Assembly: GCA_964551035.1 (NCBI GenBank)
Contig: CAZKBK010000007.1
Location: 62,001-126,000, forward strand
Source of the DNA: Chryseosolibacter sp964551035
Lineage (GTDB): Bacteria; Bacteroidota; Bacteroidia; Cytophagales; Cyclobacteriaceae
DNA: 64,000 nt
Direction of reading: 5' to 3'
Under the pieces are notes generated by a model. The model was not told the DNA's origin. It saw nothing but the letters and a program-made list of their open reading frames with translations, and did not search any database. The position numbers were made by a program, and so were the translations under genes. Shown in pieces: positions 44,139 to 53,134 of the stretch (position 1 is its first letter; every line of letters starts with the position of its first letter).

Positions 44139-44753
44139 TCAGATCAGATTATTCGCGTAAGCGAACTTGATAAGACCCACCAACGAGCTTGTGGCAGTCT
44201 TTTTGAAGATGTTCTTGCGATGGGTCTCAACAGTCCGTTCACTGATAAACAACTCTTCCGCGATCTGTTTGTTTGAGTATTCCCGGGCGATGAGCTTAAG
44301 GATCTCTCTTTCACGATCGGTCAACAAACGCCCTTCATCCGGATTCTGCAGATTGGTGATCAGAATCTTGTTGATGTCGCTACTGAGGTACACACGTCCC
44401 TGGCGAACTTCATCTATGGCCGCCAGCAGCTCCTGATGCGTATCTTTTTTCAGGACGTAGCCATTGACACCAGCCCGAAGGATCTCCTTTACCAGGTGGG
44501 TTTCGTCATGCATGCTGAGAACGATGGTCTTGATCGACGGCTGAATGCGCCTCACGGTATTGACGAGTGAGAGTCCATCCATTCCCGGCATATGAAAATC
44601 GGTGATGATGATATCCACGTCGTTCGACTTGAGAAAGAGCAGCGCTTTTTCGGCGCTTTCGGCAACGCCCGCAACAACAAGTCCTTCCTTTTCAAGGAGA
44701 TTCCTGATCCCGTCAAGCAGGATCGCATGATCATCCACCAGCAAAATTTTCAT
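44139..44753 (-). CDS. NarL/FixJ-family response regulator
   Basis: 204 residues. Receiver domain residues 1-120: acidic pair in LLVDDHAILL, phosphoacceptor Asp in IIITDFHMPGMDG, conserved Lys in VLKKDTH. C-terminal LuxR-type helix-turn-helix (LTDREREILKLIAREYSNKQIAEELFISERTVETHRKNIF). ATG 44753 is chosen because the receiver starts there; the upstream extension is not domain-like. It lies 99 bp after the sensor kinase on the same strand and is its likely partner. Targets are not evident. Confidence 0.94.
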   Translation of the reverse strand: MKILLVDDHAILLDGIRNLLEKEGLVVAGVAESAEKALLFLKSNDVDIIITDFHMPGMDGLSLVNTVRRIQPSIKTIVLSMHDETHLVKEILRAGVNGYVLKKDTHQELLAAIDEVRQGRVYLSSDINKILITNLQNPDEGRLLTDREREILKLIAREYSNKQIAEELFISERTVETHRKNIFKKTATSSLVGLIKFAYANNLI

Positions 44754-44852
44754 TTCCGCCACCCTTCCGAATTTTGGTCTAAAGAAATTAAATATACCGG
44801 AATCGTTCATATACACAAAATACCAGGTCATTCGTACCCGAAGGTATCCGTG

Positions 44853-46856
44853 CTACTGGGTATTTGGAGATACCGCGACGTCCACGCTGCCGGGGACCGT
44901 CTTCAGGGGAACCCTGATGATGAGCGTGGTGCCCCTTCGGCCGGGGTTTGAGTCTACGTCCATCTCTGCCCTGATCAAATTCACCCGCGACCGAATGTTC
45001 TTCCACCCATATCCGCCGCCCAGACCGAGCTGTTGCACGTCAAACCCATTCCCATCGTCCTCGATGGTCACGGTGACTCCATCCTCATAGCCGACGAGTT
45101 GTATTTCAATCAGCGTAGCGCCCGCATGCTTCAGGACGTTGTTGACCCATTCCTGAATGATCCGGTAAAGGGAAATCTCGCTTAACGATTCCAGTCGTGC
45201 CGGAACATCAAAACTGACCACCCGCACGGCGACTTTGCCCGAATCTGTGATTCGGCCCGACATTTCCCTGAGCGCCGGGGTAAGCCCGTTCTGGACCAGC
45301 GTCTGAGGCATCAGGTTGAAGGCGATGCTTCGGATTTCCCTGTGCATGTCGTTCAACAGGCCTTCAGCCCTGGCGGCTACATTTATCCTTTCCTCGAGCG
45401 GCGTGTCATTGTGGATGCGGTGTATATCGAGCCTCAACGCCGAAATCAATTGACCGATACCGTCATGCAAATCCTGGGCAAACCGCCTTCGTTCCGTTTC
45501 CTGCGACTCGATCGTCGCCTGAATCTGCGCTTCACGCAACAGCAGTTCACGTTTGCGCCTGAGCCTGCCTCTTAACAACAGGAAGATAATCACGATCAAA
45601 AGCAACGTGGTCGCCAATGCAAAAATGACCACCCGGTTGCGACCAATCCGTGCAGCCTGCTCGGCGACAACGGCATTTTTTAATGCGAGTTCCTGTTCCT
45701 TCTTCTCGGTGGCGAATCGTGTTTCCATCTCGGCAATCGCCTCGGCATTTGCATTCTTGTATAATGAATCCTTCGCGATTGCCCAGAGGCGGTAGTATTT
45801 GCTCGCGTTCAGGTAATCTCCGATGCCCTCGTAGTTTTTTGCCAGCGCGAAATACGTCCAGTCAAATTTCATCCGGAGTTTGAATCTCCGGGCCATGTCC
45901 AACGCCTCAAGTCCTGCGTCAAGACCCTTTCGATACTGCCCCGTTGTCGCATAGAGGTCTGAAATGGTGTAAAGGTCGGATACTATAAAGAAGGGGTTTC
46001 CTACTTTTTCGCGGTAGGGTCTCGCCTTTAGGTACTGCTCAATGGCCAGATCCGGGTTACCGGCCTCCGCGTATATTTTTCCAAGGATGAAATGCGCGTT
46101 CGCCAACTGTTGGTTGTTGTTGTTCCTTTTGGCAGCATCCATGCCTTTCTCAATATAGTAACGCGCAGAATCGAGCTCCCCCGTTGCTCCATAACAGACG
46201 GCAATGTTATTGTAGGTATATAAGGCGACCCACTCCCATTCAGTACCCTCCATCATCTGAATGTTCTTTCGGCCCTGATCAATACAGTCGCGATAGCGTT
46301 TCAATTCCAGGTAGGCCCAAGCAATGTTCGTGTGAAGTTTAAGTTCTGTCTCGCGATGCGGAAATCGCTCGATGAGGCGAAGGCCCTTAAGCATGTAGTC
46401 GATCCCCTTCTCGGCCCTTCCCGCAAATACATTGGTCTTTCCCAAATCTGAATACACCCTCAGCAATGCTTCATCCTGACCGGAAGCCGTTGCAAAATCG
46501 AGCGCGCGTAACTGGCAGGCGATGGCGCTGTCCGTGCGCCCCGAACGCACACAACTGACTCCACGCGCAAGATTCAACCAGGTCAACACCGCCTTGTCCG
46601 AAGACGCACCATGCGCATCTTCCATTGCCCGCATATAGCGGCTCCCCCGCTCAACGTCGCTCCTCAAGGTCTCATTTACGAGAAGGTAATACGCCCTTGC
46701 TTTTTCTGTCCCCTGTAGCTTCTCCACAGCGGAAGCGATCGAGTCGATTGAAGGCGTCTGCCCCTGCAACGGACATGTGGCCAGAAAAACGGCGATTGCC
46801 AACATGATGCGGGCGACCGCCTGTAGGTGTCCGGTTCCTGATTGTCGTAGGGTCAT
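44853..46856 (-). CDS. TPR-containing sensor histidine kinase (HisKA_3 type)
   Basis: 667 residues. Signal peptide (IMLAIAVFLATCPLQGQ), then about 330 residues of tetratricopeptide-like repeats (ALYTYNNIAVCYGATGELDSARYYIEKG and others) placed in the periplasm, one transmembrane helix near residue 415 (VVIFALATTLLLIVIIFLLL), a coiled coil, the HisKA_3 phosphoacceptor block ETERRRFAQDLHDGIGQLIS, and a HATPase domain (EWVNNVLKHAGA, IEDDGNGFD, GGYGWKNIRSR). It pairs with the NarL-type regulator downstream. Its ATG overlaps the stop of a small frame upstream that contains a decayed copy of part of this gene. Confidence 0.93.
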   Translation of the reverse strand: MTLRQSGTGHLQAVARIMLAIAVFLATCPLQGQTPSIDSIASAVEKLQGTEKARAYYLLVNETLRSDVERGSRYMRAMEDAHGASSDKAVLTWLNLARGVSCVRSGRTDSAIACQLRALDFATASGQDEALLRVYSDLGKTNVFAGRAEKGIDYMLKGLRLIERFPHRETELKLHTNIAWAYLELKRYRDCIDQGRKNIQMMEGTEWEWVALYTYNNIAVCYGATGELDSARYYIEKGMDAAKRNNNNQQLANAHFILGKIYAEAGNPDLAIEQYLKARPYREKVGNPFFIVSDLYTISDLYATTGQYRKGLDAGLEALDMARRFKLRMKFDWTYFALAKNYEGIGDYLNASKYYRLWAIAKDSLYKNANAEAIAEMETRFATEKKEQELALKNAVVAEQAARIGRNRVVIFALATTLLLIVIIFLLLRGRLRRKRELLLREAQIQATIESQETERRRFAQDLHDGIGQLISALRLDIHRIHNDTPLEERINVAARAEGLLNDMHREIRSIAFNLMPQTLVQNGLTPALREMSGRITDSGKVAVRVVSFDVPARLESLSEISLYRIIQEWVNNVLKHAGATLIEIQLVGYEDGVTVTIEDDGNGFDVQQLGLGGGYGWKNIRSRVNLIRAEMDVDSNPGRRGTTLIIRVPLKTVPGSVDVAVSPNTQ

Positions 46857-47134
46857 AGCGCACTGTTTTTATTGCGCATCGACCAGGAACGGGAAGCGCT
46901 CGGTTTTAACGGCTGGACAAGGGTTTGACGCATCAGGTTAAAGGCGATACTTCGAACCTTTCGCGTCTCGCCATAATCGGAGCGGTAAAATGTGTGCTGA
47001 TGATGAATGAGGTATTGCGCCTGGTCCGTGACGGACAGTGCGCATAGGTTTACTTTGTGCTCCTCCAATACGATGTCCTGGCTCAGGACTGAGAAGCATC
47101 CGAACGCAAATAACAACAACAGCGACGTTCGCAT
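46853..47134 (-). pseudogene. chimeric remnant: signal peptide joined to kinase fragment
   Basis: 93-residue frame from ATG 47134. It begins with a signal peptide (MRTSLLLLFAFGCFSVLSQ) and about 45 further residues, then carries RSIAFNLMRQTLVQ, which repeats RSIAFNLMPQTLVQ of the neighbouring kinase. At DNA level 46913-46963 matches 45293-45340 in roughly four of five bases, and similarity extends a little further to about 46895. The frame ends in an ATGA overlap with the kinase start. It is best explained as what is left of a second, tandem kinase gene after an internal deletion. Because it is still open and coupled to the kinase, expression as a short exported peptide is possible. Confidence 0.55.
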
Positions 47135-47395
47135 TAGCGTGGGGTTACACGACAAATACTGGCCCCAAGGTATAAATATTGCCTCATTTTCCCAGCGTCC
47201 ATTTGTGCTTTTGGTTATCGTTGAATAGTCGGCGAGAACGGTTCCGTTTAACAAATTCAGAACGTCATGGCGCATTTGGTTAATTGTTAATCTTATACGT
47301 ATATTTACCTACCAGGAAATCCCCATTTCATGACGACGCGCTGAATTGCTTTCGGCAGCGTCAACGCCACATCGACATTTAAACCCTTTTTACCT

Positions 47396-47509
47396 ATGAA
47401 CTTCATCATTTACGTCCTCGTTTCCATCGCAAGCGTTTTCAGCGCAGCCAGCGCTCAGTCCGCCGACCATGTCGATTCCGACGACGCCGCCACCTTTTAT
47501 CACTCATGA
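47396..47509 (+). CDS. possible small secreted peptide or gene remnant
   Basis: 37-residue frame with a well-formed signal peptide (MNFIIYVLVSIASVFSAASA, cleavage after ASA) and a short acidic mature part (QSADHVDSDDAATFYHS). It ends 9 bp before the GTG of the glycosyltransferase. A TATATTTA -7-like element lies near 47298-47305. It may be a real small exported peptide, or the stump of a longer gene lost when the glycosyltransferases arrived. No family is recognised. Confidence 0.4.
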   Translation: MNFIIYVLVSIASVFSAASAQSADHVDSDDAATFYHS

Positions 47510-47518
47510 GTGTAGACA

Positions 47519-48706
47519 GTGATAAGCGTCTGCATTATCACTAAGAACGAACAGCGCAACATCTCCGCATGTATCCTGTCGGTAAAGTCGATTGCCGATG
47601 AGATCATCGTTGCCGACACCGGGTCTTCGGACCAGACGATCGCGCTCGCCCATGTGCTGGGTGCGCGAACGGCTTCCATCCCGTGGACGGACGATTTCGC
47701 GGCGGCACGCAACGAGTGCCTGGACCTGGCCTCTCATGAATGGGTTCTCTTTATAGACGCTGATGAACGCCTTGTCGATGGCGCTGCCTTACGAAAAGCG
47801 TTGCATTCCGCTCCCGCCCAAACGGGTGGATTCTACCTCATCCGGCGCGACACCTACCTGCACCACAAGACGTTTAAAAGAGGGAAAATCCCCACTCTGA
47901 TCGTCCGCGCCTTCCGTCGTCGATCCGGCATTCGGTATGAGGGCATCGTTCACGAAGTTGTTGCACCGGCAATCGTTCGCGCCAACTTGCAGATCGAACT
48001 CGCACAGCACGCGTTCCTCGACCACGCCATCGACAGGCAATCTCCTGATCATGTCCTGAACAAACAGCGGCACTATCTCGCACTCATCGACAGGGCACTC
48101 GAGAGCGGGGAGAATGCGTGGCTCACTTACCAGAAAGCAAAGACGCACTGGTTTTTAAACCAAGGTGATATCGCCATCCCGCTCTTCCAATCTTTGGCGC
48201 AAAATGCCGTCGCTGAATTCAGGCCTGCATGCCTCAACAACCTCGCATCGATCCACATAAGCCAGGGTGAATGCGCTGAAGCCGGCCATTTACTTAAGCG
48301 GAGCCTGGCGCTCCAACCACGTGCGGCAGCGACGTCGTTATTGTTGGGCGATGTCTTACTGAAACAAGACCGGCCGCGCGAAGCGTTGCGTCATTACTCA
48401 AGCCTCAGCAGCAATAGCCGTCGGTATGCACGCGGCGTGTTTGTACCCATGGCTGGATTTGTTTATCCGGCATACAAATATCACCGCATGGCTATGTGTC
48501 TGTCAGCCGCCGGATTCCTAAAACGTCAACTCCTGCGCCTTGCCTTGCACCACGAACAAGACCATCCCGACACGCTGATGGAACTGGTGAGATTCTATAA
48601 ATCGCGAAATGATCAGGTTCGTGCCGGTCGGTTTCTGAGATCGCTGGTTGCCGTGAACCCCGAATGGACAGCCCTTCGGGAGCATGCCGAATCCCTTTCC
48701 GCGTAA
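47519..48706 (+). CDS. GT2-family glycosyltransferase with TPR region
   Basis: 395 residues starting at GTG 47519. The GT-A nucleotide-binding start MISVCIITKNEQRNIS, EIIVADTGSSDQT and the metal-binding FIDADERL are typical of the WaaE/SunS-like branch of family 2 transferases. Residues about 200-395 contain helical repeats resembling TPRs (NNLASIHISQGECAEAGHLL). It probably adds a sugar to a glycan, lipid or protein on the cytoplasmic side. It is followed 5 bp later by a second glycosyltransferase. The sugar and acceptor are unknown. Confidence 0.88.
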   Translation: MISVCIITKNEQRNISACILSVKSIADEIIVADTGSSDQTIALAHVLGARTASIPWTDDFAAARNECLDLASHEWVLFIDADERLVDGAALRKALHSAPAQTGGFYLIRRDTYLHHKTFKRGKIPTLIVRAFRRRSGIRYEGIVHEVVAPAIVRANLQIELAQHAFLDHAIDRQSPDHVLNKQRHYLALIDRALESGENAWLTYQKAKTHWFLNQGDIAIPLFQSLAQNAVAEFRPACLNNLASIHISQGECAEAGHLLKRSLALQPRAAATSLLLGDVLLKQDRPREALRHYSSLSSNSRRYARGVFVPMAGFVYPAYKYHRMAMCLSAAGFLKRQLLRLALHHEQDHPDTLMELVRFYKSRNDQVRAGRFLRSLVAVNPEWTALREHAESLSA

Positions 48707-48711
48707 ACCGA

Positions 48712-49719
48712 ATGGACGCGCGTCTCAACATTGTGATCGCGGGCAGGCAACGCATTCCTGTCGCTGCCTACGGCAGCACTGAACGGATTATGTGGTCACT
48801 GGGAAAAGCGCTCACGCAAATGGGACATCGCGTCACGTTCCTTGTCGGTAAAGGTTCGGCCTGTCCGTTCGCGAGCGTGCTGCCACTTGATGAAACGCGT
48901 CCGATAGATCAGCAGATTCCGCGTGGAACAGACGTCGTGCATTTCCATTTTCAGCCAAAGGATTCAATCACCACGCCTTATGTAGCCACGGTACATTGGA
49001 ACATCAACGATTTTTCTCCGTTCGATGTCAACAGCATTTTCGTTTCAAGGTCACATGCGGCGCGGTATGGTTCCGATTCCTTTGTCTACAACGGGTTGGA
49101 TTGGGACATGTACGGCACGCCGTCGCTGTCGGACCGAAGGTACCATTTCCACTTCCTTGGCAATGCGGCATGGCCATTGAAAAACGTTCGGGGTGCGATC
49201 GAGGTTGTAGATCAGAGTGTCACGGAAAGGCTCAGGGTACTGGGCGGGCGACGCTGGCGGTTTAAATATGGCTTTCGTTTTTATCGATCCACCCGCGTGC
49301 GTTTTCACGGTATGGTAGGAGATTCAAAAAAGGTAAGGGTGCTGCAAGAATCCAAAGGCCTCATTTTCCCTGTCATTTGGCCTGAACCTTTCGGCCTTGC
49401 GATTACAGAAAGTCTGTACTTTGGGTGCCCGGTCTTCGGGACGTTGCATGGCGCTTTGCCAGAACTTGTTCATCCCGACATCGGATACCTCTCAAACCAT
49501 GCGCGTGACCTCGCCGATGCCATCAGGAACGCGGGTCAGTTCAATCGGAATAACTGCCACGTTTACGCACGCGATCTTTTCAATGCACAGCGCATGGCGA
49601 AAGCCTACGTCGCCCGGTACGAAGCGGTTATCTCCGGACAGAAGCTCAACGCTGCCGCGCCCCGGTTGGTATCTCAACAGAAAGTTCGCCTGCTTGAATG
49701 GAACACGATTGCATCGTGA
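48712..49719 (+). CDS. GT4-family glycosyltransferase
   Basis: 335 residues from ATG 48712. GT-B fold: an N-terminal YGSTERIMWSLGKALTQMGHRVTFLVG and the C-terminal donor site FPVIWPEPFGLAITESLYFGCPVFGT with the E-x7-E arrangement of family 4. An upstream in-frame start at 48664 overlaps the GT2 gene and is unlikely. It is paired with the GT2 gene in a two-gene unit. The predicted 3' untranslated part runs into the leu operon leader with no strong terminator between. Confidence 0.88.
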   Translation: MDARLNIVIAGRQRIPVAAYGSTERIMWSLGKALTQMGHRVTFLVGKGSACPFASVLPLDETRPIDQQIPRGTDVVHFHFQPKDSITTPYVATVHWNINDFSPFDVNSIFVSRSHAARYGSDSFVYNGLDWDMYGTPSLSDRRYHFHFLGNAAWPLKNVRGAIEVVDQSVTERLRVLGGRRWRFKYGFRFYRSTRVRFHGMVGDSKKVRVLQESKGLIFPVIWPEPFGLAITESLYFGCPVFGTLHGALPELVHPDIGYLSNHARDLADAIRNAGQFNRNNCHVYARDLFNAQRMAKAYVARYEAVISGQKLNAAAPRLVSQQKVRLLEWNTIAS

Positions 49720-49740
49720 CCATACAAATTTGATTATCTA

Positions 49741-49987
49741 AAGGCCTAACAATTGTTAAGTAGGAGAACGAAAGATTTTTTTCTTTTTCGTTGACGCACC
49801 GTTGGGTTTTCTTCATCTTCGCGAAGTGAATTATCCCCCGAATTTCATCGGGTTGAAACGACACTGCAACGCCCAAAATTTTAGCATACCGCCTCCGACT
49901 ACCGGGGGCGGTTTCATTTTATGAATACGGTGACAAACTAACAGTTGTTACTCGAAAGGAGAAGAAGGCAGGAAAGACTAAAGCAGA
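49741..49987 (+). promoter_or_regulatory. leader region of the leuCDBA operon
   Basis: Contains a possible promoter (TTG 49791-49793, then CATCTTCG at about 49816-49823, a weak -7 match), a structured stretch, a terminator (49888-49920), and the box ACAAACTAACAGTTGT (49933-49948). No ATG occurs between the upstream gene and the terminator, and GTG or TTG frames are not rich in Leu codons. CCCCCG (49835-49840) can pair either locally with CGGG (49849-49852) or with CGGGGG (49903-49908) in the terminator 3' arm, so a switch is possible without a leader peptide. Confidence 0.55.
49888..49920 (+). terminator. leader terminator of the leu operon
   Basis: ACCGCCTCCG and CGGGGGCGGT form a 10-bp stem (one T-G pair) around loop ACTAC, followed by TTTCATTTT. 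From the GGGGCGG arm onward it aligns without gaps with the ilv attenuator through the shared 16-nt box. Confidence 0.8.
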
Positions 49988-51406
49988 ATGACAGGCTCAC
50001 CAAAAACACTTTTTGACAAGATCTGGGACGCACACGTAGTCAAACAAAGCGAAGGATACCCAGACGTCCTTTTCATCGACCGACATTTCATCCATGAAGT
50101 GACCAGCCCGCAGGCATTCGACGGCTTGCGGAACAGAGGCATCAAGGTATTTAACGCTGCACGCACCACGGCGACAGCCGATCACAATGTTCCGACCAGG
50201 GATCAGCACCTTCCCATACGGGAAGCGCTGTCCAGGCACCAGGTGGAAACCCTTCGCAAGAACTGCACGGCGTTCGGGGTCAACCTCTACGACCTCGGGC
50301 ATCCGTTCCAGGGCATCGTGCACATCATCGGCCCGGAACTCGGCCTCACGTTGCCGGGAATGACGATAGTTTGTGGTGACAGCCATACTTCCACGCACGG
50401 CGCTTTCGGAAATATCGCCTTCGGCATCGGCACAAGCGAAGTGGAGCAGGTACTTGCTACACAATGCATCCTGCAGTACAAGCCGAAGCGAATGAAGATC
50501 GAGATCAACGGGGCGCTTTCAAAGGGCGTCGTTGCCAAAGACATTATCCTCTACATTATCTCAAAGATCTCGGCGAGTGGCGCCACGGGATATTTCGTCG
50601 AGTATGCCGGTGACGCTATCCGCGGGCTTACCATGGAGGCGCGCATGACCATCTGCAACATGAGTATCGAGATGGGCGCGCGCGGCGGGCTGATCGCACC
50701 TGATGACACCACCTTCAATTACATCCGCGGACGAAAGTTCGCCCCCCAGGGTGAGCACCTGGAGCGCCTCATCACGCAATGGAAACACCTTCGGTCAGAT
50801 ACCGACGCGGTCTACGACAAAGTCTTGTCCTTTAGTGCCTCCGACATCGCCCCCATGATTACCTATGGCACCAATCCGGGTATGGGCATCAAAGTCACCG
50901 ACCGCATACCCACCGTGGAAGAATTGAAAAACATCAGCGAGCAATCCTCTTTCACCAAGTCGCTTGAATACATGGGCCTTGAACCCGGTTCGCAACTCCT
51001 TGGAAAAGCGGTAGACTACGTCTTCATCGGTAGTTGTACGAACGCGCGCATTGAAGACCTTCGGCTCGTCGCGGAAATTGTAAAAGGGAAAAAGAAAGCG
51101 CCCAACGTCGAGGTATGGGTTGTCCCCGGTTCCAAGCAAGTTGAACAACAGGCGCGCAGGGAAGGCCTGGACAAGGTCTTCGAAGCGGCCGGCTTCGAAC
51201 TTCGTGAACCCGGATGCTCCGCATGCCTGGGCATGAACGAAGACAAAATCCCGGAAGGCAAATATTGTATCTCCACTTCGAACAGAAATTTCGAGGGCCG
51301 CCAGGGGCCGAAGTCACGGACTTTCCTCGCGAGCCCGCTGAGTGCCGCGGCTGCGGCAATTACGGGAAAGGTGACCGACGTTCGAGAACTGGCAGATTTT
51401 AACTGA
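49988..51406 (+). CDS. leuC: 3-isopropylmalate dehydratase large subunit
   Basis: 472 residues. Aconitase-family protein: VCGDSHTSTHGAFGNIAFGIGTSEVE, FIGSCTNARIEDLRLVA and CSACLGMNEDKIPEGKYCISTSNRNFEGRQG supply the three 4Fe-4S cysteines and active-site blocks. It isomerises 2-isopropylmalate together with LeuD. ATG 49988 is preceded by AGGAGAAGAAGGCAGG-like purine-rich sequence. First gene of leuCDBA. Confidence 0.96.
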   Translation: MTGSPKTLFDKIWDAHVVKQSEGYPDVLFIDRHFIHEVTSPQAFDGLRNRGIKVFNAARTTATADHNVPTRDQHLPIREALSRHQVETLRKNCTAFGVNLYDLGHPFQGIVHIIGPELGLTLPGMTIVCGDSHTSTHGAFGNIAFGIGTSEVEQVLATQCILQYKPKRMKIEINGALSKGVVAKDIILYIISKISASGATGYFVEYAGDAIRGLTMEARMTICNMSIEMGARGGLIAPDDTTFNYIRGRKFAPQGEHLERLITQWKHLRSDTDAVYDKVLSFSASDIAPMITYGTNPGMGIKVTDRIPTVEELKNISEQSSFTKSLEYMGLEPGSQLLGKAVDYVFIGSCTNARIEDLRLVAEIVKGKKKAPNVEVWVVPGSKQVEQQARREGLDKVFEAAGFELREPGCSACLGMNEDKIPEGKYCISTSNRNFEGRQGPKSRTFLASPLSAAAAAITGKVTDVRELADFN

Positions 51407-51412
51407 GAAAAG

Positions 51413-52000
51413 ATGGGAAAGGAAAAATTCACAACGTTAGTAAGCACCGCCGTTCCACTGGAGGCAGAAAATATTGATACCGATCAAATCATCCCCGCGC
51501 GATTCCTTAAAGCCACCACACGGGAAGGCTTCGGTGAAAATCTGTTTCGCGACTGGCGTTTCGATCGCGAAGGAAAGCCGAAACCGGAATTCGTCCTGAA
51601 CAGCGACACCTGGGACGGAAAAATTCTCATTGCAGGAAAAAACTTCGGGTGTGGCAGCAGTCGTGAACACGCTGCGTGGGCGCTTTATGACTACGGCTTC
51701 CGCGTGGTGGTCTCCAGCTTCTTCGCCGACATCTTCAGGAACAACGCGCTGAACAATGCCCTGCTTCCGGTTCAGGTTTCGGACCTCTTTCTGGAAAAAA
51801 TATTCAACGTGGTGAAAAACAATCCGCCGGCTGAGCTCACCGTCGATCTCAACGAACAGACGATCGCCCTTCCATCCGGCGAAAGGGAATCCTTCGAGAT
51901 CAACGCTTATAAAAAGGCTTGCATGCTCAACGGATACGACGACATCGACTACCTGTTGAGCCTTCGGGATGAGATCAGGCAGTTCGACCTCGTGCATTAA
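51413..52000 (+). CDS. leuD: 3-isopropylmalate dehydratase small subunit
   Basis: 195 residues. The swivelling aconitase domain: NIDTDQIIPARFLK near the N-terminus and GKNFGCGSSREHAAWAL at the active site. It forms the heterodimeric isomerase with LeuC, whose gene ends 6 bp upstream. The length is normal for bacterial LeuD. Confidence 0.96.
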   Translation: MGKEKFTTLVSTAVPLEAENIDTDQIIPARFLKATTREGFGENLFRDWRFDREGKPKPEFVLNSDTWDGKILIAGKNFGCGSSREHAAWALYDYGFRVVVSSFFADIFRNNALNNALLPVQVSDLFLEKIFNVVKNNPPAELTVDLNEQTIALPSGERESFEINAYKKACMLNGYDDIDYLLSLRDEIRQFDLVH

Positions 52001-52019
52001 CACACGATCAAATCAAGAA

Positions 52020-53123
52020 ATGAAAAAGAAAATCATCATACTTCCCGGCGACGGCATCGGTCAAGAGGTCACCGCTTGTGGAAGAAAGGTATTGGAACAG
52101 ATTGGCGAGTGTTTCGGACACCAGTTCGTTTTCGACATTGCGCAAATCGGCCATGAGGCTATTGAAGCCACCGGCTCTCCCCTTCCTGACGAAACCCTGG
52201 GAAAACTTAGAAACTGCGATGCCATCCTTTTTGGCGCTGTCGGCCATCCGAAATATGACAATGATCCTACGCAGCCGGTAAGGCCGGAGCAAGGCCTGTT
52301 GAAAATGCGCAAGGCACTCGGGCTCTATGCCAACCTGCGGCCCATCAAACTCTTCGATGAACTGCTCGACGCGTCAAGCATTAAACCGGAAGTATTGAAG
52401 GGTTCGGACATTCTCTTCTTTCGCGAACTCACGGGCGATGTGTATTTCGGCGAACGCGGGCGCACCAACGGTAACGATACTGCTTTCGACACGATGATCT
52501 ATTCACGGTTCGAAGTCGAGCGCATTGCCCACAAGGCATTCCAGGCCGCCCGAACAAGGAAGAAAAAGCTGACCTCGGTGGACAAGGCCAACGTGCTGGA
52601 GAGCTCACGGTTATGGCGTTCGGTTGTTCAGGACGTTGCCACCCATTACACCGACGTCGTGGTGGATCACATGTTCGTCGATGCCGCGGCGATGAAGCTC
52701 ATCCAGGATCCACGGGGATTTGATGTTGTCCTGACGGGAAATCTGTTTGGAGATATTCTCACTGATGAAGCTTCACAAATTGCCGGGTCCATGGGGATGC
52801 TCGCCAGCGCCTCCGTCGGTGATACGGTAGGGCTATACGAACCGATTCACGGAAGCGCGCATGACATTACCGGAAAGGGCATTGCCAATCCCCTGGCATC
52901 CATTCTTTCGGCTGCGCTCATGCTGGACATATCGTTTGGGTTGCACGAGGAAGCCGACGCGGTGGTCGGAGCGGTCGAGAAGACGCTGGCCGAGGGCTAC
53001 CGCACACGCGACATCGCCGGGGCAACGACGGCGCACGAGAAAATCCTCGGCACCGACGTGATGGGAAACGTGGTTTGTAACCAGATCAGAATGATGGCCG
53101 GAGTAACAAGTACTATCCACTAA
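52020..53123 (+). CDS. leuB: 3-isopropylmalate dehydrogenase
   Basis: 367 residues from ATG 52020 (MKKKIIILPGDGIGQEV). The NAD-binding loop and substrate residues are visible in LRPIKLFD, RELTGDVYFGERGR, TSVDKANVLE, and the conserved LTGNLFGDILTDEASQIAGSMG. It oxidises and decarboxylates 3-isopropylmalate. The longer frame start at 51969 overlaps leuD and is not needed. It is in the operon between leuD and leuA. Confidence 0.96.
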   Translation: MKKKIIILPGDGIGQEVTACGRKVLEQIGECFGHQFVFDIAQIGHEAIEATGSPLPDETLGKLRNCDAILFGAVGHPKYDNDPTQPVRPEQGLLKMRKALGLYANLRPIKLFDELLDASSIKPEVLKGSDILFFRELTGDVYFGERGRTNGNDTAFDTMIYSRFEVERIAHKAFQAARTRKKKLTSVDKANVLESSRLWRSVVQDVATHYTDVVVDHMFVDAAAMKLIQDPRGFDVVLTGNLFGDILTDEASQIAGSMGMLASASVGDTVGLYEPIHGSAHDITGKGIANPLASILSAALMLDISFGLHEEADAVVGAVEKTLAEGYRTRDIAGATTAHEKILGTDVMGNVVCNQIRMMAGVTSTIH

Positions 53124-53134
53124 TTAAAATATTT

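Noticed and set aside
49826..49923. GTG frame across the leu leader as a control peptide
   Set aside because: It contains one Leu codon before the terminator and runs through the hairpin, unlike the ilv and phe leaders.
49921..49941. Short frame after the leu terminator as a leader peptide
   Set aside because: ATG 49921 gives only MNTVTN before a stop and lies downstream of the terminator, so it cannot control it.
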